A stretch of DNA of 30,248 nucleotides, taken from IMG/VR virus record IMGVR_UViG_3300030106_002014, positions 1 through 30,248 of that record; one strand, 5' to 3'. Below are positions 14,608-22,650 of the stretch, piece after piece. The stretch comes from a virus. Position numbers and translations under genes: made by a program. Within the stretch, counting starts at the first letter, position 1. Every line of letters starts with the position of its first letter. The notes below the pieces were generated by a model. The model made no database searches, was not told where the DNA came from, and saw only the letters and a program-made list of their open reading frames with translations.

Positions 14608-15110
14608 TGTGGATACATACTTTTAAAAAACACCCTGAGATAAAAGAACATCTTTTAAAATTAATTTCTAACATACCACCAACACGTGTTGAAGAAGCGG
14701 GTGATACTATAAACCACTCTGATTTCTATTTACCTAAAAGTTTTGAAAGAGAATACCTAGAGTATTTTTATCATAACCTTAAAGATCACATGGCTATGTT
14801 ATGTGACTTATTTAAATCTAGGACTTGGAGTATAAAATCTGGATGGTTTCAACAGTATATAAAAGGCGATTCTCATAACTACCATAATCACGGAGAGTCT
14901 CAGTTTGCAGGAGTATATTATCTAGAGCTTCCTAACAAGTCTATGACTACTGAGTTTTTAGATGGCACTAGTGTAGATGCTAAAGAGGGGGATATTATTA
15001 TATTTCCTTCCTATAAATATCACCGGTCTAAAAAGAATACTTCCAAAAAGCGTAAAACTGTGATAGCTTTCAACTGTTCCTTTGATGTTTGGAACGGTAA
15101 TAAGGGCTAG
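14607..15110 (+). CDS. 2OG-Fe(II) oxygenase-like protein (TIGR02466 type), array member 7
   Basis: A 167-residue protein, the shortest in the series but with a complete core: GWFQQYIKGDSHNYHNHGES with H90, H93 and H95, strand QFAGVYYLELPN, then EGDIIIFPSYKYHRSKK with H139, and R149 in the basic run before TVIAFNCSFD. Same subfamily as members 3 and 6 and as the - strand gene at 27206-27730, but the sequences are clearly diverged rather than recent duplicates. It is the last array gene; the next ORF (gp10-like) follows after 34 bases. Confidence 0.75.
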   Translation: MWIHTFKKHPEIKEHLLKLISNIPPTRVEEAGDTINHSDFYLPKSFEREYLEYFYHNLKDHMAMLCDLFKSRTWSIKSGWFQQYIKGDSHNYHNHGESQFAGVYYLELPNKSMTTEFLDGTSVDAKEGDIIIFPSYKYHRSKKNTSKKRKTVIAFNCSFDVWNGNKG

Positions 15111-15144
15111 ATTTTAAGTAAATCTCAATATATAACCAATTATT

Positions 15145-17322
15145 ATGCTACAAAAACTAGGTTTTTTACCAGGATTCAATAAACAAGTTACTGAGACCGG
15201 GGCCGAGGGTCAATGGTTTGATGGTGACAATGTTCGTTTTAGATATGGCACACCAGAAAAGATAGGTGGCTGGGAGCAGTTAGGTGAGAATAAACTAACA
15301 GGAGCGGCAAGAGCCATCCACCAATTTGAGAATAATAACAGTCTTAAGTATTCTGCCATAGGCACAAACAAAATTTTATACGTTTATGCAGGTGGTCAAT
15401 TTTACGATATTCATCCTATTAGAGCCACATTAACTGGAGCTAATTTTACCAGCACAGCTTCATCAACAACCGTTACTGTAACATGTTCTAGTGACCACGG
15501 ATTATTAGAAGATGATATTGTTTTATTCGATAGCGTAACAGGGTTGAGTGGATCTACATTTACCAATGCAACTTTTGAAGATGTAAAATTTATGGTTGCC
15601 TCAATTCCTAGTTCAACCACTTTTACTATTACAATGGCCACAGCAGAAGCAGGAACTCCTGTAACTAACGGAGGATCTGCATCAGTGCTTTGTTATTATA
15701 GTGTGGGTCCATCGCAACAACTTGGTGGATTTGGATGGGGAGCAGGTAACTGGAGCGGTCAAACCAGCGGAGCAGCAACTACCACTCTTGCTTCGGCGTT
15801 AACGAATACCACTGACACAACTGTTGTATTAACAAGCAGTTCAGCTTTTCCAGCATCTGGAGAAATTAGAATTGGTACTGAGGATATAAGTTATACATCA
15901 AACAACACGGCTACAAATACTTTGAGCGGAGGAGCCAGAGGTGTCAACGGAACAACCGCAGCAACACACAGCTCAAGTGTTACAGTCACAAATATTTCTG
16001 ACTTTGTTGCATGGGGAGAAGCTTCAACAGCGCAAGATTTTACTATTGATCCTGGACTATGGGTTTTAGATAACTTTGGTCAAAAACTAATAGCACTTAT
16101 TTATAATGGTCCTTGTTTTGAATGGGACGGAGCTCCAACAAATGCTGTTAACGTTAGAGCAACTTTATTACCAAATGCTCCAACTGCATCAAGACATATG
16201 TTGGTATCTACACCAGATAGACACTTAGTGTTTTTTGGAACAGAGACACAGGTGGCTGCGAGTCAGACACAGGACGATATGTTTATTAGATTCTCTGATC
16301 AAGAAAGTATTGATCAAACAAATTCTTATACTGTAACTGCAAACAATACTGCGGGTACACAAAGACTGGCCGATGGATCAAGGATCATGGGAGCGATTAA
16401 AGGTAGAGACGCTATCTATGTTTGGACCGACACAGCTTTATTCTTAATGAAGTTTGTAGGCGCACCTTTTACTTTTGCATTTGAACAGATAGGCACAAAC
16501 TGTGGACTGATTGGTAAGAATGCATGCGTTGAAATAGATGGTGTAGCTTATTGGATGTCAGAGAATGGTTTCTTTACTTATGATGGACAATTAAAATCAT
16601 TACCTTGTTTGGTAGAAGATTTTGTATATGACGATATTAATACTGTAGGAAGAGATCTTATTAATGCAGGATTAAATAATTTGTTTGGAGAAATCAATTG
16701 GTTCTACGCTTCAGCAAACTCTAACATAGTAGATAAAGTTGTAACTTATAATTATTTAGATTCTACAGGTAAAAGACCTATCTGGACAACCGGAACATTG
16801 GCTAGAACAGCGTGGGTAGACTCTGCTTTATTTGGTAAACCACATGCAACTTTTTATGATTCATCTAGCAATAGTTCTTATGATGTTGTCGGTAACACTG
16901 ACGGCTGCACAATATACTATGAACACGAAACAGGGACCGATCAAGTTAACGCTGGTGGTGCTGTTACAGCTTTGATAGCAAATATATCTTCAGGAGACTT
17001 TGATATTACACAAAGAAGTCAACGAGGACAGAGCGTAGGAATGCCTGACTTAAGAGGAGATGGAGAGTTTATAATGAGAATTAGTAGGTTTATACCTGAT
17101 TTTATAGATCAGACAGGAACAACAGCAATTAAATTTAAGACAAGAATTTACCCAAATAGCACACAAGTTACAAATAGTTTTAATTGTACTTCCTCTACGA
17201 CTAAAAAAGATGTAAGAGTAAGGGCTAGACAAATTGCATTAGAAGTTGCAAACACGGGCGCTAATGAAGACTGGAAATTAGGGACGTTTAGATTAGACAT
17301 ACATCCAGGAGGTAGAAGGTAA
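15145..17322 (+). CDS. P22 gp10-like tail / DNA-stabilisation protein
   Basis: A 725-residue protein. The N-terminus (LGFLPGFNKQVTETGAEGQW, DGDNVRFRYGTPEKIGGWEQ) is a pattern I associate with large phage tail-tube or P22 gp10-like hub/stabilisation proteins in marine phages; gp10 sits below the gp4 adaptor ring. Beta-propeller-like repeats are hinted by HMLVSTPDRHLVFFG, RDAIYVWTDTALFLMKFVG and GVAYWMSENGFFTYDG. It carries two inserted beta domains: residues about 95-185, and residues about 213-282, which match the insert in the gp4-like protein (SGEIRIGTEDISYTS, ARGVNGTTAATH). It overlaps the next gene by one base. Placed after the oxygenase array rather than beside gp4. Confidence 0.65.
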   Translation: MLQKLGFLPGFNKQVTETGAEGQWFDGDNVRFRYGTPEKIGGWEQLGENKLTGAARAIHQFENNNSLKYSAIGTNKILYVYAGGQFYDIHPIRATLTGANFTSTASSTTVTVTCSSDHGLLEDDIVLFDSVTGLSGSTFTNATFEDVKFMVASIPSSTTFTITMATAEAGTPVTNGGSASVLCYYSVGPSQQLGGFGWGAGNWSGQTSGAATTTLASALTNTTDTTVVLTSSSAFPASGEIRIGTEDISYTSNNTATNTLSGGARGVNGTTAATHSSSVTVTNISDFVAWGEASTAQDFTIDPGLWVLDNFGQKLIALIYNGPCFEWDGAPTNAVNVRATLLPNAPTASRHMLVSTPDRHLVFFGTETQVAASQTQDDMFIRFSDQESIDQTNSYTVTANNTAGTQRLADGSRIMGAIKGRDAIYVWTDTALFLMKFVGAPFTFAFEQIGTNCGLIGKNACVEIDGVAYWMSENGFFTYDGQLKSLPCLVEDFVYDDINTVGRDLINAGLNNLFGEINWFYASANSNIVDKVVTYNYLDSTGKRPIWTTGTLARTAWVDSALFGKPHATFYDSSSNSSYDVVGNTDGCTIYYEHETGTDQVNAGGAVTALIANISSGDFDITQRSQRGQSVGMPDLRGDGEFIMRISRFIPDFIDQTGTTAIKFKTRIYPNSTQVTNSFNCTSSTTKKDVRVRARQIALEVANTGANEDWKLGTFRLDIHPGGRR

Positions 17323-18503
17323 TGTCGGTAGATAAAAAAATTAATTATGAAATGCAAGGCAAAGAAAAGCCAGCAAAAAATTATTTAGGTAAACAAAAAA
17401 CTGTAACAGTACCTGTTAAATGGAAGTCAAACCCTAAAGCTCCCGCAACAGAACTAGCTTATATTACTAAAGCTGAAAAAGATTTATTAGTTAAAAAAGA
17501 TATACACGGATCTTTGAAGAAAGGCCCTAACACAGGTCCTTCTGGAGTCATGTCTTTAGACTCACAGGGAGACTATACTCAAGATCGAAGCGCTAAAGGA
17601 ATACAAAGAGACAGTAGTATTGATCCAAGAGAAAGAGATCAAAGAGAACAACAGATGAAAGATCTATTAACAGGTAATGTTACTAAAGGTCAAACGGTTG
17701 AGAAAGGTCCTAGAACAAGACAATACTCAAATCTTCCAGAAATTATGAAAGTTAAACAAGATGATGGAACTTATAAAAATACTTACATAGGTTCTGCTTA
17801 CAAATCTTATGGCACACCAACTTTTTTAGGAAACTTATTTAGTAGAGGTGCTCCAGGTTACAGAGGTATAAAAGGATTATCTGCTTTTGGCACACCTACC
17901 TTTACACCTTATGAAACTGACGGAGAAGTAGGACCAGACGGAACAACAGGTTATTTTACAGATGATCAAGACTTTGCAGAAATGAGACCTGCAATTCCAA
18001 GTTTTGGAATATTAGGACTTTTAAGCAACCTAGCAAAAAGATTTAGAAAACCAAAAGACATGTCTAGATTTAATGATCTACAATTAGTTGATGGAGAGTT
18101 AGTAGATAACCCTGATAATAATATAGTTTTACCAGATAGTGTTAAAAATAGAAGTATGGTAATTAGTAATCCTTTTGACAAACCTTTTAGCACATTTCTT
18201 CCTAACGCAGGTTCAAAACGAGTAAATACAATAGATGCAAATAAGATTATAGTTCCAGAAAAAAAACCAAATCGAAGTTTAGATATATTTGATGAGTATG
18301 ATTATGGAAAACTTCCACCTCTCAGTGTAAATGCAGCTGATGGTTTTGTAAATGACGGTATAACAAACACCGATGCGTTTACCAATGCTAATTTTAATTA
18401 TTTTATGGATGATTATACTAATCAATTAGAACAAGGTGAGCCTATAAGTACTGATGAACAGATATTTCTTGATAATGAAATTTTTAAACAAAGGTATCCA
18501 TAA
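17322..18503 (+). CDS. Conserved late protein, possible internal virion component
   Basis: A 393-residue protein that starts in the upstream stop (TAATG). The N-terminal block (KNYLGKQKTVTVPVKWKSNP, TELAYITKAEKDLLVKKDIH, KKGPNTGPSGVMSLDSQGDY) is highly characteristic of uncultured marine phages in this genome position. The remainder is hydrophilic with little predicted order, rich in G, P, D and N, and includes AKRFRKPKDMSRF. No signal peptide or membrane helix. It resides at the start of a run of probable internal/ejection proteins, which suggests packaging inside the virion, but I know no function. Confidence 0.6.
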   Translation: MSVDKKINYEMQGKEKPAKNYLGKQKTVTVPVKWKSNPKAPATELAYITKAEKDLLVKKDIHGSLKKGPNTGPSGVMSLDSQGDYTQDRSAKGIQRDSSIDPRERDQREQQMKDLLTGNVTKGQTVEKGPRTRQYSNLPEIMKVKQDDGTYKNTYIGSAYKSYGTPTFLGNLFSRGAPGYRGIKGLSAFGTPTFTPYETDGEVGPDGTTGYFTDDQDFAEMRPAIPSFGILGLLSNLAKRFRKPKDMSRFNDLQLVDGELVDNPDNNIVLPDSVKNRSMVISNPFDKPFSTFLPNAGSKRVNTIDANKIIVPEKKPNRSLDIFDEYDYGKLPPLSVNAADGFVNDGITNTDAFTNANFNYFMDDYTNQLEQGEPISTDEQIFLDNEIFKQRYP

Positions 18504-18670
18504 TGGCAAAGATAGCACAATCATTTACAAGAGGTAGCGAAGAGTACGACAGAAGAACTTTTGATTCTTTAATCAGGGATCTAGATGGCGTTGTCACAAA
18601 ATTAAATACTTCTTTTCAAGAGGAAGTAAAACAAGAAATAGAAGCAAAAACTTTCTTCTTGGAGGGATAG
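18503..18670 (+). CDS. Small 55-residue late protein
   Basis: Starts ATG in the TAATG overlap with the upstream stop and ends TAG at 18668-18670, where the GTG of the next gene begins; the tight packing on both sides argues that it is real. The sequence (MAKIAQSFTRGSEEYDRRTF, DSLIRDLDGVVTKLN, EEVKQEIEAKTFFLEG) is a charged, mostly helical mini-protein, probably a short coiled coil. Function unknown; it may be a tail or core assembly factor. Confidence 0.6.
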   Translation: MAKIAQSFTRGSEEYDRRTFDSLIRDLDGVVTKLNTSFQEEVKQEIEAKTFFLEG

Positions 18671-19029
18671 TGGCTGTAGTAAATGAGTTTAAATTTTTTG
18701 GTGTAGATGACGTTACATCATCAGCTGCACAAACTATGTTTGGCACAAGCACTGTTGCTGGTGTGGCTACACAAAACCCATTAATTAACGAAACGTACAT
18801 AGTTAAGTCATTGAAAGTAACGTCTGCAGGCACGCCCACCGTTACTGTCACAAATAACTCTATAACAACAATAAAAACAGCAGCTCTTACAGCTAATGTT
18901 ACACAGGAATTATTAACCCAACCGTTAATAGTAGAAGGGAACACAACTTTAACAGTAACTTCAAGCACCACAGATTCCTTCGATGTGGCCATAAGTTATT
19001 TAAACATTAAAAAGGAAAGATTAGACTAA
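18670..19029 (+). CDS. Small beta-rich structural protein
   Basis: A 119-residue protein starting at GTG that overlaps the previous stop (TAGTG), with GGAGGG just upstream. The strand pattern (YIVKSLKVTSAGTPTVTVTN, LTANVTQELLTQPLIVEG, TTLTVTSSTTDSFDVAISYL) suggests a single beta-sandwich domain, like small tail or decoration proteins; it has similar composition to the protein at 3804. No catalytic motif. Likely a virion component. Confidence 0.55.
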   Translation: MAVVNEFKFFGVDDVTSSAAQTMFGTSTVAGVATQNPLINETYIVKSLKVTSAGTPTVTVTNNSITTIKTAALTANVTQELLTQPLIVEGNTTLTVTSSTTDSFDVAISYLNIKKERLD

Positions 19030-19199
19030 TGGAAATATTAAAACCAGCAAAAGTAGAAGAAACCTACAGACATAAGAAAACAGGTGAAGTTTTTAAAGAA
19101 AGAAAAGACTGGCTAGCTAAGGGTTATAAGCCAGAGGAGATGGCTCAGGACGTAAATGTTATCATGCCTCCTCTTGATTTACTTAGTAAAACAAAGTAA
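19029..19199 (+). CDS. Small 56-residue late protein
   Basis: Starts in the TAATG overlap after the previous gene and ends at 19199, 22 bases before the next ORF. Sequence: short basic helix (VEETYRHKKTGEVFKERKDW) and then LAKGYKPEEMAQDVNVIMPP LDLL-type tail. It looks like a small folded or partner-binding protein; the motif YRHKKTGEVFKERKDWLAKG is compact enough to be conserved. Function unknown. Confidence 0.55.
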   Translation: MEILKPAKVEETYRHKKTGEVFKERKDWLAKGYKPEEMAQDVNVIMPPLDLLSKTK

Positions 19200-19221
19200 A
19201 ACGATAGATTAAGGTAAAAAT

Positions 19222-20340
19222 ATGGCGATATCAAACATGCAACAACCACAACAAATACAGGGCGGAATAGGGTCTTTAGGAGACCCAAGACAGCGTTACT
19301 TTCTAGGTAAGCTTGTAAAAAAAGCTAAACGTGCTGTTAAAAAAGTTGTTAAAAGTCCTTTAGGTAAACTAGCTTTACTTGGTGGTGGTGCTTATTTAGC
19401 AGGAGGTGCACTAGGTGGCGGTGGCGGTCTAGGTAATTTTGCTAAATTGTTTGCAAAGACTAAAGGTTTATTTGATCAAGGTAATTTACTTGCACCATTA
19501 GTTAGAAATCCTGAAACAGGGGCTTTTAGTTTAGGCAGAGCCGCTCTTACAGGTTTAGGTGCTGCAGGAATAGCTGCACCTTTTTTAATGGGTGGTGGTG
19601 ATGAGGAAGAAGAACAAGTTGTAGAACAAATAGATCCAGTAGCAATCAGACAAAGAGTGCAAGATTTCTATAAATTAAATCAAACACCTGAAGAATCAGG
19701 TTTGTATTTTATGCCTCGTAAACAATTTGTTCAACGTAACTTTTACGCTGCACAAGGTGGATTAGCAGAGGATGATGATGACGAAGAATTTGCTAGAACA
19801 ACTGCCGGACTTTCTAGAAGACAAAAACCAACACTTTTAAATATGGGTGGTGGTGCAGGTCAAGCACAAGCAGAACAAATGCTTATGATGGAATATGTTA
19901 AATATAAAAATCAGGGCGGAGACATGTCTTTTGAACAATTTGTAAAAGCAGTAATGCAAAGAGGTCAGCCTTCTGGTGCAGGTATGGAACAACCAAGAGC
20001 CATGGCTCAAGAAGGTGGGATCATGGATACAGAAGAAGCAGAGATGATTGACATGGGTGGCATGGAAAAAGATTACAGAAACACAGGTGGCTTTGTTGAG
20101 ATGGGAGAAAAAGAATTAGCAGATGATGTGCCAGCTAGATTAAGTAAAAATGAATTTGTATTTACAGCAGATGCTGTTAGAAACGCTGGAGGCGGAGACA
20201 TAGACAAAGGCGCAGAAGTTATGGAAAATTTAATGAACAACTTAGAAGCCGGTGGTGAAGTCTCAGAAGACTCACAAGGTTTAGAAGGGGCTCAAAGAAT
20301 GTATGAACAACAACAAATGTTACAATCAAGGATGATATAA
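19222..20340 (+). CDS. Probable internal virion / ejection protein
   Basis: A 372-residue protein. Basic N-terminus (GKLVKKAKRAVKKVVKSPLG) followed by two hydrophobic Gly/Ala segments (LALLGGGAYLAGGALGGGGG; ALTGLGAAGIAAPFLMGGG), then an acidic hydrophilic region with EDDDDEE. The C-terminal block FVEMGEKELADDVPARLSKN and EFVFTADAVRNAGGGDIDKG is typical of marine phage late proteins. The amphipathic, membrane-active N-terminus fits a protein ejected into the host envelope. It overlaps the next gene by one base. Role inferred. Confidence 0.55.
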   Translation: MAISNMQQPQQIQGGIGSLGDPRQRYFLGKLVKKAKRAVKKVVKSPLGKLALLGGGAYLAGGALGGGGGLGNFAKLFAKTKGLFDQGNLLAPLVRNPETGAFSLGRAALTGLGAAGIAAPFLMGGGDEEEEQVVEQIDPVAIRQRVQDFYKLNQTPEESGLYFMPRKQFVQRNFYAAQGGLAEDDDDEEFARTTAGLSRRQKPTLLNMGGGAGQAQAEQMLMMEYVKYKNQGGDMSFEQFVKAVMQRGQPSGAGMEQPRAMAQEGGIMDTEEAEMIDMGGMEKDYRNTGGFVEMGEKELADDVPARLSKNEFVFTADAVRNAGGGDIDKGAEVMENLMNNLEAGGEVSEDSQGLEGAQRMYEQQQMLQSRMI

Positions 20341-21242
20341 TGGCAGTACCTGAATATTTAGAAGATCTTACAAAGGATTATGCAACACAGGCCGCGGCCA
20401 CGTTTCAAACTCCTCTTGCTCCTGAAACATTTACAGGAAGACAATTTATTGCTGGTGAAGATCCACTACAAACAAGAGCCATCACAATGGCTCAACAAGG
20501 TGTTGGGTCTTATCAACCATTTTTAACAGCAGCACAGCAACAACAAGCTACAGCCGCTGGACAATTAGGTCAAGCTGCAGGAACCATTGGTGGACTGGGT
20601 GCATTAACCGGGCCTCAAGCTTTTCAACAGTTTATGTCGCCTTACCAACAACAAGTTATTGATACTACTTTAGCAGAATTTGATAGACAAGGTGCATCAG
20701 GTGCACAAGCTATTAGAGATGCTGCTGTTGCATCAGGTAATTTTGGTGGCGGAAGAGAAGGTGCACAATTAGGAGAGTTTCAGTCTGGTAGATTAGCAGA
20801 CAGAGCAGCATTACAGGCACAATTATTACAAGCAGGATTTGGTCAAGCTCAACAAGCAGCACAACAAAATTTTCAAAACGTCGGCAGTATTGCAAATGCA
20901 CAATCTGGTTTAGCAGGTGCGTTTGGTAATCAAGCACAAGCACAATTAGGTTTAGGAAACTTTTCAAGAACAGGTATGGGTCAAGACATTTCTGCATTAG
21001 GGTCACTTGGTGCATTAAGACAAGGATTAGATCAATCTCAACTAGCAGCTGATCAACAACAAGCTAGAGCTATGGCAACAGAACCATACGGAAGATTGAC
21101 ACAATTTGGAAATGTTTTAACTGGCCTTGGTGGAGGTGTTTCTGGTCAACAATATGCAGAGGCTCCACAAACAAGTCCTTTCCAAACAGCACTTAGCACA
21201 GCGTTAGGTATTGGTGGATTGTACGGAAAAATATTTGGGTAA
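20340..21242 (+). CDS. Ala/Gln-rich internal virion protein
   Basis: A 300-residue protein overlapping the preceding stop (TAATG). It is extremely rich in Ala and Gln (QQATAAGQLGQAAGTIGGLG; AQQAAQQNFQNVGSIANAQS), predicted long helices with Gly breaks. Such Q/A-rich proteins after tail genes are characteristic of podovirus internal core/ejection proteins (T7 gp14 and P22 ejection proteins are analogous in composition and place, not proven homologues). The N-terminal EYLEDLTKDYATQAAATFQT and the central ASGNFGGGREGAQLGEFQSG look conserved. No signal peptide. Confidence 0.6.
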   Translation: MAVPEYLEDLTKDYATQAAATFQTPLAPETFTGRQFIAGEDPLQTRAITMAQQGVGSYQPFLTAAQQQQATAAGQLGQAAGTIGGLGALTGPQAFQQFMSPYQQQVIDTTLAEFDRQGASGAQAIRDAAVASGNFGGGREGAQLGEFQSGRLADRAALQAQLLQAGFGQAQQAAQQNFQNVGSIANAQSGLAGAFGNQAQAQLGLGNFSRTGMGQDISALGSLGALRQGLDQSQLAADQQQARAMATEPYGRLTQFGNVLTGLGGGVSGQQYAEAPQTSPFQTALSTALGIGGLYGKIFG

Positions 21243-21244
21243 TC

Positions 21245-21436
21245 ATGGCTAAATCTAAAACTAAAAAAACATCTCTTAAAGATAACCTTATGTTTAAAGC
21301 GGCTAATTTAGGTGGAACCGGATACGGTCTTTTTGAACTACTATCTCATATGGGTGCTTTTAAAGATGGTGGTAGAGTTAGAGGATGTGGTGTAGCCAAA
21401 AGAGGATTTGGTAAAGCAATGAAGAGGAAGAAATGA
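21245..21436 (+). CDS. Small basic Gly-rich protein
   Basis: A 63-residue protein with basic ends (MAKSKTKKTSLKDNL; GVAKRGFGKAMKRKK) and a central GGTGYGLFELLSHMGAFKDG. It is a marker-type mini-protein I recall from marine phage ejection-protein clusters (FKDGGRVRGCGVAKRGFGKA). The basic C-terminus could bind DNA. Its stop overlaps the next start (ATGA). Function unknown. Confidence 0.55.
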   Translation: MAKSKTKKTSLKDNLMFKAANLGGTGYGLFELLSHMGAFKDGGRVRGCGVAKRGFGKAMKRKK

Positions 21437-22644
21437 AACCATTAAATAGACCAATGTTTAAAATGGGAGGACCTATTAAAGAAGGTATTATGTCAGGTAT
21501 ACAAGAACCTAGACAAGGATATCAAAGAGGTAAGATTGTTTCTAGTATATTAAGTAAAATTCCTGGAGGACAAAAAATTATATCTGGAACTAAAGATATT
21601 ATACCAAAAACAATAAATAAAATTAAAAATTTTTATAAGACTCCACCGTCTACAAGTAAAGATTTAGTTATATATAATGCAAAAGAAGCTGCAAAGAGAA
21701 ACCCTGCTTTTTTAACTAACAGATATTTATTTGAAAAAGGTATTAAACCTGTAGCCGGAGGTATTTATAAAACAGGTAAAGCTATTTTACCATACACAGG
21801 GGTTGGAACTATTGCAGCCGGTGGTGGGTTAGGTGTCTACAACATGTTGAAAGGCCCTCCAAAGGTGGACGACGATGGAGTATCTGAAATAAACAAACTT
21901 AAGGCAGCAATCGGTATGCCAGAAAATTTAACAATTCGTCAAGATATGTCAACAGCTGAGAATATAGCTGATAAACTAAATGAAGATGCTACTAAAACTG
22001 CAGAAGAATTAAGAAAAGAAAAAATACAAAGATACAGAGACATCATGGATATTAAAGGCATGAACAAAGATGCTGCATACAATTCTTTGATTGCAGCTAG
22101 TCAAGCTATCTCTGGGTCTGGTGATTTCAAAGGTGATATTAAATCTGGTAAATTAATTAATGATATTATTCAAGCAACTAGTAAACAATTTGATAAACCA
22201 TCTGATATGAAAAAAGCAATCGATACTCTTATACTTAAAGGTGAAATTGAAAAAGACATTGCTTCAGGAAAACCAAGTCCACTTGAAGCACAGATTAACA
22301 CTGTATCTGAAAATTTAAAAGTAGATAAAGAGACTGCAACTAAAATGGTATTGAAACAACCAACTGATTTAAGATCACAAATAACAGAGGATGCAGCTCT
22401 AATGAAATCAATTCCAACTCACGACATCATAGCTAATGCAGCTAAAAAACAAATTCCTGGCGCTATAGTTTTATACAGTGACCTTGAAATCAAAGAAAAA
22501 TTTGGAGATAATATGGGTGCTGAAGAAATAGTTAGAACAGAAGATGCGTTTAAGAAAGCAGCAGACCCTAGTGGAGTATACATCATTGGAAAAGAAATTG
22601 TTGTTGTAGATAAACAAGGCGAACCAACTAAAATATATCCGTAA
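21433..22644 (+). CDS. Internal virion protein candidate
   Basis: A 403-residue protein starting in the ATGA overlap. The N-terminus (LNRPMFKMGGPIKEGIMSGI, PRQGYQRGK) is a common marine phage signature; a central hydrophobic patch (LPYTGVGTIAAGGGLGVY) follows. The C-terminal half is helical, lysine-rich and soluble, with DIMDIKGMNKDAAYNSLIAA and GEIEKDIASGKPSP. Ordering with a hydrophobic patch and flanking basic helices matches the neighbouring ejection-type proteins. Exact role unknown. Confidence 0.55.
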   Translation: MKPLNRPMFKMGGPIKEGIMSGIQEPRQGYQRGKIVSSILSKIPGGQKIISGTKDIIPKTINKIKNFYKTPPSTSKDLVIYNAKEAAKRNPAFLTNRYLFEKGIKPVAGGIYKTGKAILPYTGVGTIAAGGGLGVYNMLKGPPKVDDDGVSEINKLKAAIGMPENLTIRQDMSTAENIADKLNEDATKTAEELRKEKIQRYRDIMDIKGMNKDAAYNSLIAASQAISGSGDFKGDIKSGKLINDIIQATSKQFDKPSDMKKAIDTLILKGEIEKDIASGKPSPLEAQINTVSENLKVDKETATKMVLKQPTDLRSQITEDAALMKSIPTHDIIANAAKKQIPGAIVLYSDLEIKEKFGDNMGAEEIVRTEDAFKKAADPSGVYIIGKEIVVVDKQGEPTKIYP

Positions 22645-22650
22645 TGAACC

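Noticed and set aside
10890-15110. Recent tandem duplication of one oxygenase gene
   Set aside because: Only iron-site motifs are shared; lengths, N-termini, insertions and subfamily features differ, and I saw no long DNA identity between members.
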